The notes under the pieces are model-generated. The model made no database searches, was not told where the DNA came from, and saw only the letters and a program-made list of their open reading frames with translations. A DNA stretch of 49,896 nucleotides from Chloroflexus sp. MS-G. Its GTDB lineage: Bacteria > Chloroflexota > Chloroflexia > Chloroflexales > Chloroflexaceae. Numbering within the stretch: position 1 is the stretch's first letter; each line of letters starts with the position of its first letter. The translations under genes were made by a program, and so were the position numbers. Location: positions 1 to 49,896 of the forward strand of contig NZ_JPIM01000020.1 in assembly GCF_000735195.1 (NCBI RefSeq). Direction: 5' to 3'. Positions 26,245 to 36,974 of the stretch are shown piece by piece.

Positions 26245-27900
26245 TCAAATCAGGCGTTGCAGCAATTGGCGGAAGGGGATGCGCCACTGGAGCACTTGCG
26301 TGCGATCAGCTTGCTCCAATCCACCGAACAGGCGCAGGGCAACGAGAAAGCACAATGCGCCGATACCCGCCAACAGTAATAATTGGATAGCCAGCCCCAG
26401 GCGTGCGATCAGATCAACTGTTCCGGTTGGTACAACGATCAGGTCACGCAAGACAGCAACCACGATAGTCATTAGCACAGTCGCCCCACTCACCCGCAAA
26501 GTAAAGCGCCACGGCCAACGCAGCCCTAGATAACGCATGCCAGCCAGTGTCACCCAGAGACCAGCGGCTATCCGTGCCAGCCCGAAGGTCAGCGCCATCC
26601 CGATTAGGCCAAACTGAGCCGGAAGCCAGAATGCAAGCACAATCACCGTGAGTAGCGCTGCCAGTCGAGCAGCAACCACCACTTTGAGACGTTCATTGAC
26701 CATCAGCGCATTATGAGCAGTGGTCAGCATACTCTCGCCAAACAGACATGGGGTCAATACCCACACGATTGGCGCAGCGTCGAAATATTGCGGACTGATG
26801 ACCAGTAACGCCGGTGCAGCTAACAAGATTAAACCAACACCTCCCGGTACCATCAACAACAACTGCAAGCGGATCAGCGACTGGTACGCGCCATTGGTAG
26901 TGCCACCTTCACCCTGACGTACCCGCGTAAAGAGTGGTACCTGCACGCCGACTAACGGCGTGTAGAGATAGCTGAGCGACATACGCACCAGCAATGCACC
27001 GGCGGCCAGTAACGAAACATCACGAATATCACGGTTGAAAAAATTGATAAACTCAAAACTGGCAATGAAATCGGTTGCTGTCATTAAATACGAGACACCG
27101 GCATAGCGGATGAAGCCAGGCGGCAGGGCTTGCCATAAATCACGTAATCCGTCACGCAGATCGGCAAGCAGGCTTGCACGAGGTTCGCCGGTTAGACCAG
27201 ACTGTAAACGCCAGACTTGCCAGCCAGCCAGCATCACGGCAATGGCCGGTGCAACAATCATCGCGATCAACACACCTGGAATATCCCAGCGGTCAGGGAG
27301 AACCAGGATGGCGATCACAACCAGCACCTGCGGGAGCAATCCGGCTACCAACGTAATACTGTTCCAGGCCTTTTGGCGAAAGAAGCTACTCAGTACCGCC
27401 ATGAGCAAGTCGTAGAGTGCTCCCAGCCCCAGCAAGATAACAATCGCTGCGATGATAAACCAGTGGAACTCGGCCACAAACTGGCTCAGCTCTGCTCGTG
27501 CAGCAGCTTCGACACTCACCTCACCGCGTAACAGACCCTGTAAATACGCTTCGATCTGACGGTGCGCCAGGGCTAAACCTGTGGCAATGATAACCAGAAT
27601 CATCAACTGCAAGCTAGCGACCAGAAGAAACAGACGCCGTGCTGCCCGTGCGCCTCCGGTTCGTTCGGTTTCAGGAATATACTTCGGGAGAGCACGGGCA
27701 ATCCCCAGATCGAGCGCAGTGCCGAACAGATTGCTGGCGCCACGTACCAGAGTAATGATACCGAAACCAGCCTGAGAAAGTTGATTGAGCTTAATCAGCG
27801 TGGCGATGACTTCAGCCAGTAATCGTAACGGTGCAAAGAGGGTATTCCACAACACCGCCTGCGACACCTGAGTCGCTAACGACGGACGCCGGATCGTCAT
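26245..27900 (-). CDS. Polysaccharide flippase (Wzx/MATE-like, MOP superfamily)
   Basis: 551 residues with about 14 hydrophobic helices. The start SQAVLWNTLFAPLRLLAEV and GFGIITLVRGASNLFGTALDLGIARALPKYI (split here by its own charged turns) are typical of lipid-linked oligosaccharide flippases of the polysaccharide-biosynthesis group. It should move an undecaprenyl- or polyprenyl-linked glycan across the membrane. It overlaps the methyltransferase gene by 4 bp (ATGA) and is followed closely by the GT-C-like gene. Confidence 0.85.
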   Translation of the reverse strand: MTIRRPSLATQVSQAVLWNTLFAPLRLLAEVIATLIKLNQLSQAGFGIITLVRGASNLFGTALDLGIARALPKYIPETERTGGARAARRLFLLVASLQLMILVIIATGLALAHRQIEAYLQGLLRGEVSVEAAARAELSQFVAEFHWFIIAAIVILLGLGALYDLLMAVLSSFFRQKAWNSITLVAGLLPQVLVVIAILVLPDRWDIPGVLIAMIVAPAIAVMLAGWQVWRLQSGLTGEPRASLLADLRDGLRDLWQALPPGFIRYAGVSYLMTATDFIASFEFINFFNRDIRDVSLLAAGALLVRMSLSYLYTPLVGVQVPLFTRVRQGEGGTTNGAYQSLIRLQLLLMVPGGVGLILLAAPALLVISPQYFDAAPIVWVLTPCLFGESMLTTAHNALMVNERLKVVVAARLAALLTVIVLAFWLPAQFGLIGMALTFGLARIAAGLWVTLAGMRYLGLRWPWRFTLRVSGATVLMTIVVAVLRDLIVVPTGTVDLIARLGLAIQLLLLAGIGALCFLVALRLFGGLEQADRTQVLQWRIPFRQLLQRLI

Positions 27901-28754
27901 ACGCCCTCCTTGCGCAAATCTAGCTCGAACATACCGGCGTAGAAACGCCGTTGCCAGCGATAGGCAGTCTGCTCAAGCCCGATCCGGCGCAACACGCGCC
28001 GCATCGCCCGTCGTAGTGGTTTTCGACTCGGCAACTGACCGGCCAGCAACGCCTGTTCTCGTAAATCGGTCACGGTAAAGCCCAATTGATTGCACAGACG
28101 CACCAGATCGTGGTAGTGAAAGTAGTGCATTTCGCTCAGCCGCTGCATATCACGAAAGGCAGCCCCTCGTTTCGTGCGGCCACGCAGCTCGATCACCAAT
28201 TCAGCCAGTGGTCTAGGCAACCAGTTGATCCCTCGCATGTGGTAATGCGGATCGATCCAGGCCCGGCGATTAATTGCCGTTATCAACGCATGACCACCTG
28301 GCCGCAACACGCGGGCCAGTTCGCGTAAGACCGCAACGGGATCATTGACATGCTCGAGCACATCCCACGCGACTGCCAGATCAAACGCCGCATGGGGCAA
28401 TGGTAAGGCTTCGCCGGCAGCATTGATAATCGGTAGAGACAACCGGTAACGCGCCGCCCGCAGCCGAATAATTCGACAATAGTCAGGGTTGTACTCGCAC
28501 GCTGTAACCCGCGCCCCGGCCAGGGATGCGGCAACGGCAAAGCCGCCCATGCCGGCTCCCAGATCGAGGATACGTAGCGATTGCACTTCACCCATCACCC
28601 GCCGAACCTGGGCCAGGCGTTCGGTTTGATAACGCTCTTGATGTAACCGACGCTCACGCCACGCGCTAAAGTCACGGCGCCAGGTCATATGTTGGAGCCA
28701 CGGATCAATCGCCGCAGCCAGTTGTTCATCGATCGTTTGACTTGGATCGCTCAT
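27897..28754 (-). CDS. SAM-dependent methyltransferase (class I)
   Basis: 285 residues. Motif I is ILDLGAGMGGFAVA near 60-73, motif II acid ACEYNPDY, then FDLAVAWDVLEHVNDP and RVLRPGGHALIT, as in methyltransferase-11 proteins. A C-terminal basic segment may touch membrane or lipid. In this setting it probably methylates a sugar or caps a glycan, but small-molecule targets are possible. It lies 12 bp after the upstream membrane protein and overlaps the flippase start. Confidence 0.88.
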   Translation of the reverse strand: MSDPSQTIDEQLAAAIDPWLQHMTWRRDFSAWRERRLHQERYQTERLAQVRRVMGEVQSLRILDLGAGMGGFAVAASLAGARVTACEYNPDYCRIIRLRAARYRLSLPIINAAGEALPLPHAAFDLAVAWDVLEHVNDPVAVLRELARVLRPGGHALITAINRRAWIDPHYHMRGINWLPRPLAELVIELRGRTKRGAAFRDMQRLSEMHYFHYHDLVRLCNQLGFTVTDLREQALLAGQLPSRKPLRRAMRRVLRRIGLEQTAYRWQRRFYAGMFELDLRKEGV

Positions 28755-28766
28755 ACCGTCAAGACC

Positions 28767-31148
28767 CTAATTCTGTACCGGTGAAATACTGATTCGCATG
28801 ATCCACAACCAGAGCGCACTTCCCAGCGAAAGCAAGAGCGTCGCAAGTACAAACAGTCGGCTCGCCTGGCGCTCCCACAGGCGTTCGGCAATAATCGCCC
28901 ATGCCAGACAGATCAGGGGAATGAGATAGAACAGTTGCTTATCAACCATTGAAATGCGATAACCGGCCAGCAAGAAGAGCAGCGCAACCGTGCCCCAGGT
29001 TGAAGCAACCAGCCAGAGCAGCGGTCGTGAACGCATCGCCCAATAGCCCGGCAAGAAGAAGATCAGTGGAATAGCCAGGCCATAATACAGGTAGTGATTC
29101 GGCCAGATATGATAGCCAAGATGTGGCACAAATGACCACAGATATTCGAGGAATGGCGGTCGTGAAACACCAACCGTCTCCGGCCCACGGGTAAAGACCG
29201 TTGCCAGGTACGGCACTGTTCGCTCAACAATAGGAAGAAAATACTGTCCGTAGTAGATCGCGATTGCCAGCCCAAGAGCAGCGGCTGTCGCAACCCAGAG
29301 TGGAGGCAACCCTACCAACAACGCCCGCCACTCGGCGCCGCGTCGCGCATTCAGCCAGACCAACAGCGTCAGAATGACCAGGAAGACACCAGTAAAGACA
29401 CCGGTGACCGTGTAGACGAGAAAGGTAAGAACGAGCAGTGGAACAAACCAAACCTGGACTCGCCATTCACCGAGACGATCCCATGCCAGTAGAATCGCCG
29501 TCTGCACAAGCAGATTGAGCCACAGACCGGCCGAAGTCGGTACATTCCCCCAAATATGGAGCAAAAAGGTTACCGGTAGCACTGCATAGGTCACTCCGGC
29601 CAGCAGTGCCGTTCGCTGCGAAAAACCACCCTTGAGCGCAATTGCTGCGATCAGCACTACGCGCGACATATCCATCAGCAGGCTAACGAAATTCGCCGTC
29701 GTCTCCATCGGCCAGGGAAAGATCACGTAGCTTGTTGCCAGGATATGAAACCAGGGTGAATATGGAATCACCGGCGGGTTGCGTCCCCACTCGGCTACCG
29801 GCATTGTGGTCTCATTGAGCGGGCTATTCACACCATAGTAGAGCGGCAGCGCACCATCGAATATGATGCGGCGTGCTTTATCCATATGCCAGAAGACATC
29901 GATCCCGACAAAATAGGGGTAGAGCATGCCAATGCCTTTGAGCCAGAATCCGATCAGGAAGACGATCAACAGTGCGGCGGTAAACTCAGACGATACCGCC
30001 ACCCCCGTCTGTCGAAACAACCAGTGCGTAAGTGGACGCATTAATAGCATTAATCCCAGACTCAGTACCGTCAATGCGGCTAGACGGTCGATCATTTGCC
30101 CACTGGGAAAACGATAACTGACGATTGCCCACCCTGCCATTGCGACAACCAGTGTCAGGCCGGCTGTTGCCCAACCGGTTGCATCGAGCCACCAACGGCG
30201 CTTGATGTCAACGGTCAGTAAGGCGAAACAGCCAAACAGACCGATAACGGTAAATAGTGCCAGGCCGAGGGCGGCTGGAGGTGGGATCAAGATTGTCAAC
30301 CACGAGCTATCGGCAGGAACAATCGCCAGATCGGCAATCAACACCCCTAACGGTCGCGGATCGCGGTACGGATTAGCCTGTAACGAGATCCGCAGGTCGC
30401 CGCTCCCCATCAATGACGCTGGGATCAGGAGTTGTAATCGTCGCATCTGCGGTTGTTCAGGCAAACGGGCCAGTTCAACCCCGTTTACTTGCAGCCGCGC
30501 ATTCACCGGCGAACCATCAGGGTGGGCAACGACCGCATCGAGTCGCAAAATCCAGCTTCCCTGCCCTAGACGCGGAAACAATATCTCGCTCTGGTCGGTG
30601 CTCCAGCGATAAGTACGGGCAGGTGCCAATTCAACCGCTAACGGCACACCAGCAGGCGGTGTTTCGCCACCGACCAATGCTGAAACCAATTCAAAGGTCA
30701 GGGTCGGCGCTGCCGCAATATGGGCTGGAATCTTTACGAACATCTCACGCCCGTTCCGGCGCGGCATCTCGACACGCACGCCATTCACTGCTGCTGCCGA
30801 CTCACGTTGTAAGATGATCGGGTCAGCCTCCGGCCGTGCCTCAATCCGCGCCAGCCATACCCCTTTGCGCTGACCAGGGATCGTTACCGTTGCCGCACCT
30901 GCCGGCCATTCAAATCGCTCAAATGGACCAGCCGCATCAATTTCACGGGCGTTAAATCGCACTAAAAACGCGCTATCACGGTTATCCCCAACATCAACAA
31001 ACACCGCTGGACGCACTGCGTAGCTCACGACGAGTACAGCAACCGTAACGATTGCCAGCCAGAGCATCGGCAGCACAACACCGGATACACGATGGGTCTG
31101 GAGATTGGTTGTAATCTCAGTTCGTCGTTTTAAGAGTGAAGGTGTCAT
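28767..31148 (-). CDS. Large GT-C-like membrane protein with N-terminal beta domain
   Basis: 793 residues from ATG 31148. A GTG at 31196 is in frame, but an extended -10 element at 31202-31210 would place the transcript start on it, so I use the ATG. One helix near 30-50 is followed by a large beta-rich polar domain (about 55-290) with repeated strands such as VTIPGQRKGVWLARIEA, then about 12 helices. The first luminal loop holds YFVGIDVFWHMDKARRII, where acids could bind the donor. The layout matches the other membrane gene in this cluster. It heads the glycan operon. Glycosyltransferase role is inferred. Confidence 0.65.
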   Translation of the reverse strand: MTPSLLKRRTEITTNLQTHRVSGVVLPMLWLAIVTVAVLVVSYAVRPAVFVDVGDNRDSAFLVRFNAREIDAAGPFERFEWPAGAATVTIPGQRKGVWLARIEARPEADPIILQRESAAAVNGVRVEMPRRNGREMFVKIPAHIAAAPTLTFELVSALVGGETPPAGVPLAVELAPARTYRWSTDQSEILFPRLGQGSWILRLDAVVAHPDGSPVNARLQVNGVELARLPEQPQMRRLQLLIPASLMGSGDLRISLQANPYRDPRPLGVLIADLAIVPADSSWLTILIPPPAALGLALFTVIGLFGCFALLTVDIKRRWWLDATGWATAGLTLVVAMAGWAIVSYRFPSGQMIDRLAALTVLSLGLMLLMRPLTHWLFRQTGVAVSSEFTAALLIVFLIGFWLKGIGMLYPYFVGIDVFWHMDKARRIIFDGALPLYYGVNSPLNETTMPVAEWGRNPPVIPYSPWFHILATSYVIFPWPMETTANFVSLLMDMSRVVLIAAIALKGGFSQRTALLAGVTYAVLPVTFLLHIWGNVPTSAGLWLNLLVQTAILLAWDRLGEWRVQVWFVPLLVLTFLVYTVTGVFTGVFLVILTLLVWLNARRGAEWRALLVGLPPLWVATAAALGLAIAIYYGQYFLPIVERTVPYLATVFTRGPETVGVSRPPFLEYLWSFVPHLGYHIWPNHYLYYGLAIPLIFFLPGYWAMRSRPLLWLVASTWGTVALLFLLAGYRISMVDKQLFYLIPLICLAWAIIAERLWERQASRLFVLATLLLSLGSALWLWIMRISISPVQN

Positions 31149-31201
31149 CGCATCGCCCAATATGTGCAGATAGCGCACATTCCTTGTTTTTCTCACCGCC
31201 G

Positions 31202-31210
31202 CATTGTACC
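31202..31210 (-). promoter_or_regulatory. Extended -10 promoter for the glycan cluster
   Basis: Minus-strand TGGTACAAT, identical to the element ahead of the CpXC gene. The start of transcription would fall near 31195, leaving a leader of about 45 bases before ATG 31148. Confidence 0.5.
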
Positions 31211-31958
31211 ACGTTCGTTGCCACGGCCGTGCGGTTCTATTCTAACCCGGCAGAAATGCAGGATAGAGGAGCGAGCGGTAGGTGCGAGTTCCTATCCCGC
31301 TACGATCTTCCTCACACCGTGAGAGCAGAAGCAGAGCGCCAGGAGAAAGGTGAGGCAATCTAGCGCTCCCCAGCGCGAACCTCGAACTGTTCACGGATGA
31401 TGAGCAATGTAAAGTGGGGATAACAAGGTTTACCGATCTTCCTCGTCAACTTACCGGTCAGGGTGGGTTCCTCGACGGTAGATTGATGTGGCGGCTGTCC
31501 CTTCCACGTACCCGTAGAAGCGACGGTCATGGAGTCGCACAGCGACGTGCTCATCCTCAAGTAGGAGAAGCCTGTCCATACCAGCCCTATCTGGGCGAAC
31601 TGTCTATCATCCTGCTACTCTGGAATGTTATACCAGTTCTGTCAAGCTGAACCGCAGACAAGAGAGGAAGGGTTCAGCGTTCTCTGCTGGGTGTCACCGA
31701 CGCACCAGAGGCAAAACTCTGACGAAGATCATGTCTACCAGATGCACAGGCCGCTGTCCCGCAGATGCAGTGGACGACTGTGATTTGAAAAGCATGACAG
31801 ACAAAGAAAGGAGCAGTTAGATAGAGTGGTACCACCATAACATTTTCAGGTAAGTGATCCATACGCTTTGCAAAGCACAAAAAACAATGAAAACAGCGGC
31901 AGGTATAGTAGTACCACTATGCCGCTGTATCGTTGAGAATCTTGTCCTTCACCACTCC
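31211..31958. other. Intergenic region, possible worn transposase remnant, and a terminator
   Basis: No intact gene. A minus-strand frame at 31360-31560 (STGTWKGQPPH ... FEVRAGER) has the flavour of a transposase tail, but I cannot confirm it. The terminator at 31878-31927 is listed separately. The rest shows nothing I recognise. Confidence 0.4.
31878..31927 (-). terminator. Rho-independent terminator after the SBBP gene
   Basis: On the minus strand CAGCGGCA ... TGCCGCTG closes an 8-bp outer stem with inner complementarity, then TTTTCATTGTTTTTTG follows. It lies 32 bp past the stop of the SBBP reading frame. Confidence 0.75.
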
Positions 31959-34108
31959 TCAGCGTACTGTTAGTGGGATGTAAAGACTAAAAGGAAGTGT
32001 GAGCTTGCTAATAAATACATCAGACGCCGTATTATACGTCGGGTCATATACCTCTGAAGTCGTCTGGAAATCTGCCGATGACGTCATTCCTACTACATAT
32101 AAGTTCTGTTGAGTATCCAATGCAATACTCGTAACAGTTTCCTGATTACTCCCACCGATGAAAGTAGCAGCGGACAGTTTTCTCAGATCGCTACTTAACC
32201 TGACAATGAACCCATCAACATTGCCGTTGTAGGTTGGATCGATTGTCCCTCCTGAAATTGGAAAGTCTGGCGAAGAAGTATAACCTGCCACATAGATATT
32301 GTTTTGATTATCAAGTACAAGTGCCATAGCAAAATCACTACCAGTCCCACCGAGAAAGGTTGCAGCAGTCAGGGCACTCAAATCATTACTTAACTTGGCA
32401 ATGAATGCGTCTCTAAAGCTATTCTTGAAGGGAGCAACCACGCCTAAAGTTGTTGGGAAATTACTGAATTGCCTGCAATGTAGATACCACCTTGATCGTC
32501 TAAAGTAATAGTGGTAGCCTCATCCCAATCGCTTCCACCGATGAAAGTGACAGCAATACGATTGCTTAGATCATTGCTTAATTTGGCAATGAACGCATCT
32601 CGATCGCCATTGTACCCTGTGTCCACTGCATTTGAAGTTACCGGAAAGTCAGCAGAATAGGTATCACCTGCTACATATACATACCCACTACTATCCAAGA
32701 CAACAGTAGTAATTCCTCCGTCATCTACACTCCCACCAAGCAGGGTAACAGCGATAAGGGTGCTCAGATCGCTGTTCAATTTGGCGATAAACGCATCAGT
32801 TTCCCCATAATGAGTCGTGCTTGTCGTGGTTGGAAAGTTGGTAGATCTAGTATAGTCTGCTACATAAATGTTACTCTGAGCGTCAAAGTAGAGATCTGTG
32901 ACCGCTTCATTGCTGTCGCCTCCGATGAAAGTAGCAGTGATTAGTGTGCTTAAATCACTGCTCAACTTCGCAACAAACGCATCTTCTGAACCATTATGGC
33001 TCGCATCTATTGAGATTGCAGTCATTGGGAAATTAACAGATTCGGTGTAACCAGCCACATAGACATTACCCTGTGAATCTATACCGATCGTATTACTTTT
33101 TTCAGAATTATTTCCGCCAAGAAAAGTAGCAGCAATAAGTGTAGTTAGATCACTACTTAACTTAGCAATAAAAACATCACGATCACCACCATTGTAGCTG
33201 GTGTATGCTGATCCCATAGTCGTTGGGAAAGAAGCAGAATCGGTTTCTCCAGCAACATAAACATTACCCTGCGAATCCAACGCAACGGCACTGGCAAGTT
33301 CATCAGCGGGCCCGCTTCCTGGACTCCCTAAAAATGTACTTGCTCCCAACAAATGTGACACACTGACTGGTGATGTTGTCCGATGTACAGGCCTCGCTGC
33401 GTCTGACAATATGAATGGAGCATTCATCTCGTGTGCATCTGTCACTGTTGGCGCTAGAAATCGTACTGCGCGACCTAATCTTTTATCTACCACCGGTAGC
33501 GGTAAATTCACAAGATGTTCGCCTACCTTCACAGCTAGTTCGCCACCAGTAACTCCAATTATTGTACCTCCTGTAATATGCAAACGTACCGTGTTCAAGT
33601 TAGGAGTGCCATCAGGAATTGCCTCTATCTGGAAGCGTCGCTCTTCAAAAGATAGAAGAAGCGTGAGTTGGGGTAGCAACCCTGTAATCCGAACACGCGA
33701 CCACACCGAAACATTCGATTGCCATTGGTTGGGATTGTTGCCTCTAAGGAACGAAATCTTGGTTGAAAGTGGGTCGATGAGTGTAACTTCGGCTTGAGCA
33801 GTAAACCCATCGCTGTAGAAGCTCATTGTCAGCGGTGGTGCACCTTTTACTGTGAAGTGGAGCCGACCATCTCGACTAACGCCTAATAGAGCATCCTTTG
33901 CTAATACTACTGCTGCAAAATCATTAGGAAAATAACCATGATTCTCAATAAAGAAATTACTGTCGCTACGAGCAAATAACGGTTCTTTAGATGTTGGTAA
34001 AACTAGGTTGGGTATTGAGAATAAACGTACCTGACTTGCAATAATAAGGAACAGACCGACCAACCAAAGCAAAGGACTAGGGCGAACAAACGGAACAGTG
34101 TACCGCAT
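31959..34108 (-). pseudogene. Secreted SBBP-repeat beta-propeller protein, frameshifted
   Basis: Two adjacent frames form one gene: 34108-32444 (555 codons from MRYTVPFVRP, with AGAGG upstream) and 32441-31959. The N-terminus is a signal peptide, followed by a domain of the DUF7948 type (FFIENHGYFPNDFAAVVL). From about residue 250 come repeats of about 53 residues: DAFIAKLSSDLSTLIAATF, GGN-type turns, VYVAGYTxSxNFP. In the seventh blade the DNA between AG and FP is 11 nt instead of 18, a 7-nt shortfall that shifts the frame and gives a stop at 32444. The second frame resumes NFPTTLGVVAPFKN exactly in register. The protein would be an outer-surface propeller. Either a recent pseudogene or a sequencing error. 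Confidence 0.8.
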
Positions 34109-34334
34109 ACAATTACCTCTGTATCGTTCATGGTTTGGTTGGAGAAACGAAAATAGTATACACCATTTTGGACAAAGAGATTCCATACCGCTTTCCCTAT
34201 ACACCTAACCATCCTCCACTTCCTGTTACCGATTTGTTACCGCCGCGCAACCCGCACCTGCTACCCTTAACGGCAAATCCCCGGCTGTAAGCTGCGCATC
34301 TGCGCTATCGCGGCGGTGACGCCGCAGTTGACAC

Positions 34335-35876
34335 ATGGAAGTGATGAATCTTGGCGATTGGCTCGGTCGACGCGCCCAACTGTCACCGACCAGTGTGGCG
34401 TTGTTCGATGCCCAGCACGGTATGCGACCGATTACGTACCGTGAGTGGAATGAGACGGCAAATCGTACCGCTCATCTGCTGCGCGAGTTGGGAGTTTCGC
34501 GTGGTGATCGGGTGGCAACGCTGGCCCAAAATTGTGTTGATCTGCTCGATCTCTGGTTTGCATGCGCAAAACTGGGCGCAATTCTGCAACCACTGAACTG
34601 GCGGCTTACCATCCCTGAGTTGCGCGATCTGATTGCCGACGGCGAACCAAAAGTACTGGCGTATGGGCCTGAATACGTTGCAACAACGCTGGCCCTACGC
34701 ATTCAGACACCGTTCGTTGCCCATTGGCTGGCGATTGATGCGGCACCGCCGGCCAATCCGTCCGATCCGACCATCGATCAACGTGCCGGGTTGCCAGCTC
34801 AGTTCACGCCAGTTCCCCTCAGTTGGGACGATCCGTGGGTGATTTGTTACACGGGTGGCAGCACCGGTACTCCTAAAGGCGCAATTCTCACCTACCGCAG
34901 TATTACTGCGAATGCCGTCAATACCGTTATGAGTTGGGGTCTTCGCCCTGATGATGTCGCGATCCTCAATGCACCCCTCTTTCATACCGGTGGGCTGAAT
35001 GTCTTTACAGCGCCATTGGTTCAGATTGGCGGCGCCTCGATTGTGTGCCGTACCTTCAATGTCGATCAGGTTTTTGATCTAATTGACCACGGACCGGCAA
35101 CGCTCTTTTTTGGTGTGCCAACCATGTTTATCGCTATGCAGCAGCATCCGCGCTGGCCGACAGTTGATTTTAGCCGGATGCGGATCGTGATCAGCGGTGG
35201 CGCACCATGCCCTGAACCGGTCTTCCATGCCTTCTGGGAGCGCGGCATTGATTTCAAGACCGGTTATGGTCTGACGGAGGCAGGGCCAAATACCTTTTGG
35301 CTGCCGCCTGAACTGGTGCGGGTGAAGCCAGGAGCCGTTGGCTATCCATTGATGTTTATCGATCTGCGCGTCGTTGCCGCCGATGGCCGTGAGTGTGGGC
35401 CTGATGAAATCGGTGAGTTGCAAATCCGTGGCCCGCATGTCTGCGCTGGTTACTGGCGTAAGCCGGCTGAAACAGCGGCGGCCTTCGTCGATGGCTGGCT
35501 GCGGACTGGCGATCTAGCTTGCTTTGATGCTGATGGTTGCTATCGGATTGTCGGGCGGTTGAAAGATGTGATTATCTCCGGCGGTGAAAACATCTATCCG
35601 GCAGAGGTGGAGAGTGTTCTGGCCGCCCATCCGGCCGTTGCCGAAGTTGCATTGGTTGGCATGCCCGATCCGCACTGGGGTGAAGTTGGCTGGGCGGCGG
35701 TGGTCGTGCGTCCTGATCGGGACTTTTCTGACCAGGAATTGCTGAGTTTCGCAGGTCTGCGCCTGGCCCGGTATAAGCTACCGAAACGGATTGTGACCTT
35801 ACCCGAATTACCCAAGACCGGTGCCGGTAAGATCGATAAGCAGGCTCTGAAGCGGATGTTTCAACAGTTGCAATAA
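34335..35876 (+). CDS. Acyl-CoA synthetase (AMP-forming)
   Basis: 513 residues. It activates a carboxylic acid to its CoA thioester through an acyl-AMP. The AMP-binding P-loop is YTGGSTGTPKG, followed by GYGLTEAGPN, WLRTGDLACFD, GRLKDVIISGGENIYPAEVE and the catalytic Lys in PKTGAGKIDKQALK. These match long- or medium-chain fatty-acid and aryl-acid ligases; the substrate cannot be fixed. ATG 34335 is used; ATG 34344 is a close alternative. It heads a run of plus-strand genes ending with an ABC importer at 45038, suggesting activation of the imported acid. Confidence 0.92.
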   Translation: MEVMNLGDWLGRRAQLSPTSVALFDAQHGMRPITYREWNETANRTAHLLRELGVSRGDRVATLAQNCVDLLDLWFACAKLGAILQPLNWRLTIPELRDLIADGEPKVLAYGPEYVATTLALRIQTPFVAHWLAIDAAPPANPSDPTIDQRAGLPAQFTPVPLSWDDPWVICYTGGSTGTPKGAILTYRSITANAVNTVMSWGLRPDDVAILNAPLFHTGGLNVFTAPLVQIGGASIVCRTFNVDQVFDLIDHGPATLFFGVPTMFIAMQQHPRWPTVDFSRMRIVISGGAPCPEPVFHAFWERGIDFKTGYGLTEAGPNTFWLPPELVRVKPGAVGYPLMFIDLRVVAADGRECGPDEIGELQIRGPHVCAGYWRKPAETAAAFVDGWLRTGDLACFDADGCYRIVGRLKDVIISGGENIYPAEVESVLAAHPAVAEVALVGMPDPHWGEVGWAAVVVRPDRDFSDQELLSFAGLRLARYKLPKRIVTLPELPKTGAGKIDKQALKRMFQQLQ

Positions 35877-35892
35877 CAGAGCGGAGATACAT

Positions 35893-36960
35893 ATGAGTAA
35901 GATTCCCACCTTGCCCGGTATTACGTCAACAATGGTCGCGACCAGCCGTATCCAAATGCACGTTTTGAGCAGTGGCCCTGAGACTGGTGAACCGGTGCTC
36001 TTTATTCATGGTAATGCTTCGTCGGCCACCTTCTGGGAAGAGACGATGCTCGCATTACCAGATGGTTTTCGGGCGATTGCACCCGATCTGCGGGGCTATG
36101 GAGAAACCGAAGACCTACTCATTGACGCGACTCGTGGCTGCGGTGATTGGGTCGATGATTTGCTTGCGTTACTCGACACCCTAGGGATCAACCGTTGTCA
36201 TGCGGTTGGTCATTCGCTAGGTGGAGTTGTGCTCTTCAATCTGATCGCCACAGCGCCCCAGCGGATCAAAACGGCTACGCTGGTTGCAACCGGTTCACCC
36301 TACGGTTTCGGGGGGTGTAAAGGGTTGAACGGCGAACTTTGCTGGCCAGATGGTGCCGGATCAGGTGGTGGCACAGTCAATCAGACATTTGTTGAACGGA
36401 TGGCTGCCGGTGATACAACCGAAGAAGCAGGGCCGGCAGCGCCACGGGTGGTGATGAACACGTACTACTGGAAACCGCCGTTCCGTCCGGCCCGCGAAGA
36501 GGCGCTGTTGGCCGCGATGTTGAGCGAGAAGGTTGGCCCCCAACGGTACCCTGGCGATTTCAAACCCTCACCAAACTGGCCAGGAGTCGCACCAGGGGTC
36601 TGGGGACCGATCAATGCGATCTCGCCACTCTACGTCGGTGATGCGGTTGAACGCTTTATCGCTGCTCATCCCAAGCCGCCGATTCTCTGGATACGCGGCG
36701 CCGATGATCAGATCGTCAGCGATATGTCGTTGTTCGATGTTGGCACACTCGGTCAACTCGGCGTCTTACCGAACTGGCCCGGCGCAGAACTCCATCCACC
36801 ACAGCCGATGATCGGTCAGACGCGGGCAGTGCTCGAGCGCTATACCGCAGCCGGTGGCCGATTCCGCGAACTGGTCTTCGCCGAGTGTGGTCATACACCG
36901 TATATCGAGCATCCTGATCAGTTCAATGCTGCGTTCCACGAGCATCTCCGTCATAGGTAG
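35893..36960 (+). CDS. Alpha/beta hydrolase
   Basis: 355 residues. The oxyanion-hole segment is LFIHGNASSATFW, the nucleophile Ser108 lies in VGHSLGG, a candidate acid in RGADDQIVSD, and the His in ECGHTPYIEHP, so the triad is intact. A large lid of about 120 residues lies between strands 6 and 7, rich in Gly and Pro, which is longer than in the sister gene at 37036. It could be an ester, lactone or thioester hydrolase, or a C-C hydrolase of a ring-cleavage path. It lies 16 bp after the CoA ligase. Confidence 0.85.
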   Translation: MSKIPTLPGITSTMVATSRIQMHVLSSGPETGEPVLFIHGNASSATFWEETMLALPDGFRAIAPDLRGYGETEDLLIDATRGCGDWVDDLLALLDTLGINRCHAVGHSLGGVVLFNLIATAPQRIKTATLVATGSPYGFGGCKGLNGELCWPDGAGSGGGTVNQTFVERMAAGDTTEEAGPAAPRVVMNTYYWKPPFRPAREEALLAAMLSEKVGPQRYPGDFKPSPNWPGVAPGVWGPINAISPLYVGDAVERFIAAHPKPPILWIRGADDQIVSDMSLFDVGTLGQLGVLPNWPGAELHPPQPMIGQTRAVLERYTAAGGRFRELVFAECGHTPYIEHPDQFNAAFHEHLRHR

Positions 36961-36974
36961 GAATAGGTTTCGCA

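Noticed and set aside
31360..31560. Transposase-tail-like minus-strand fragment
   Set aside because: The resemblance is only an impression of style; without a search I cannot support calling an insertion sequence, and no inverted ends were seen.
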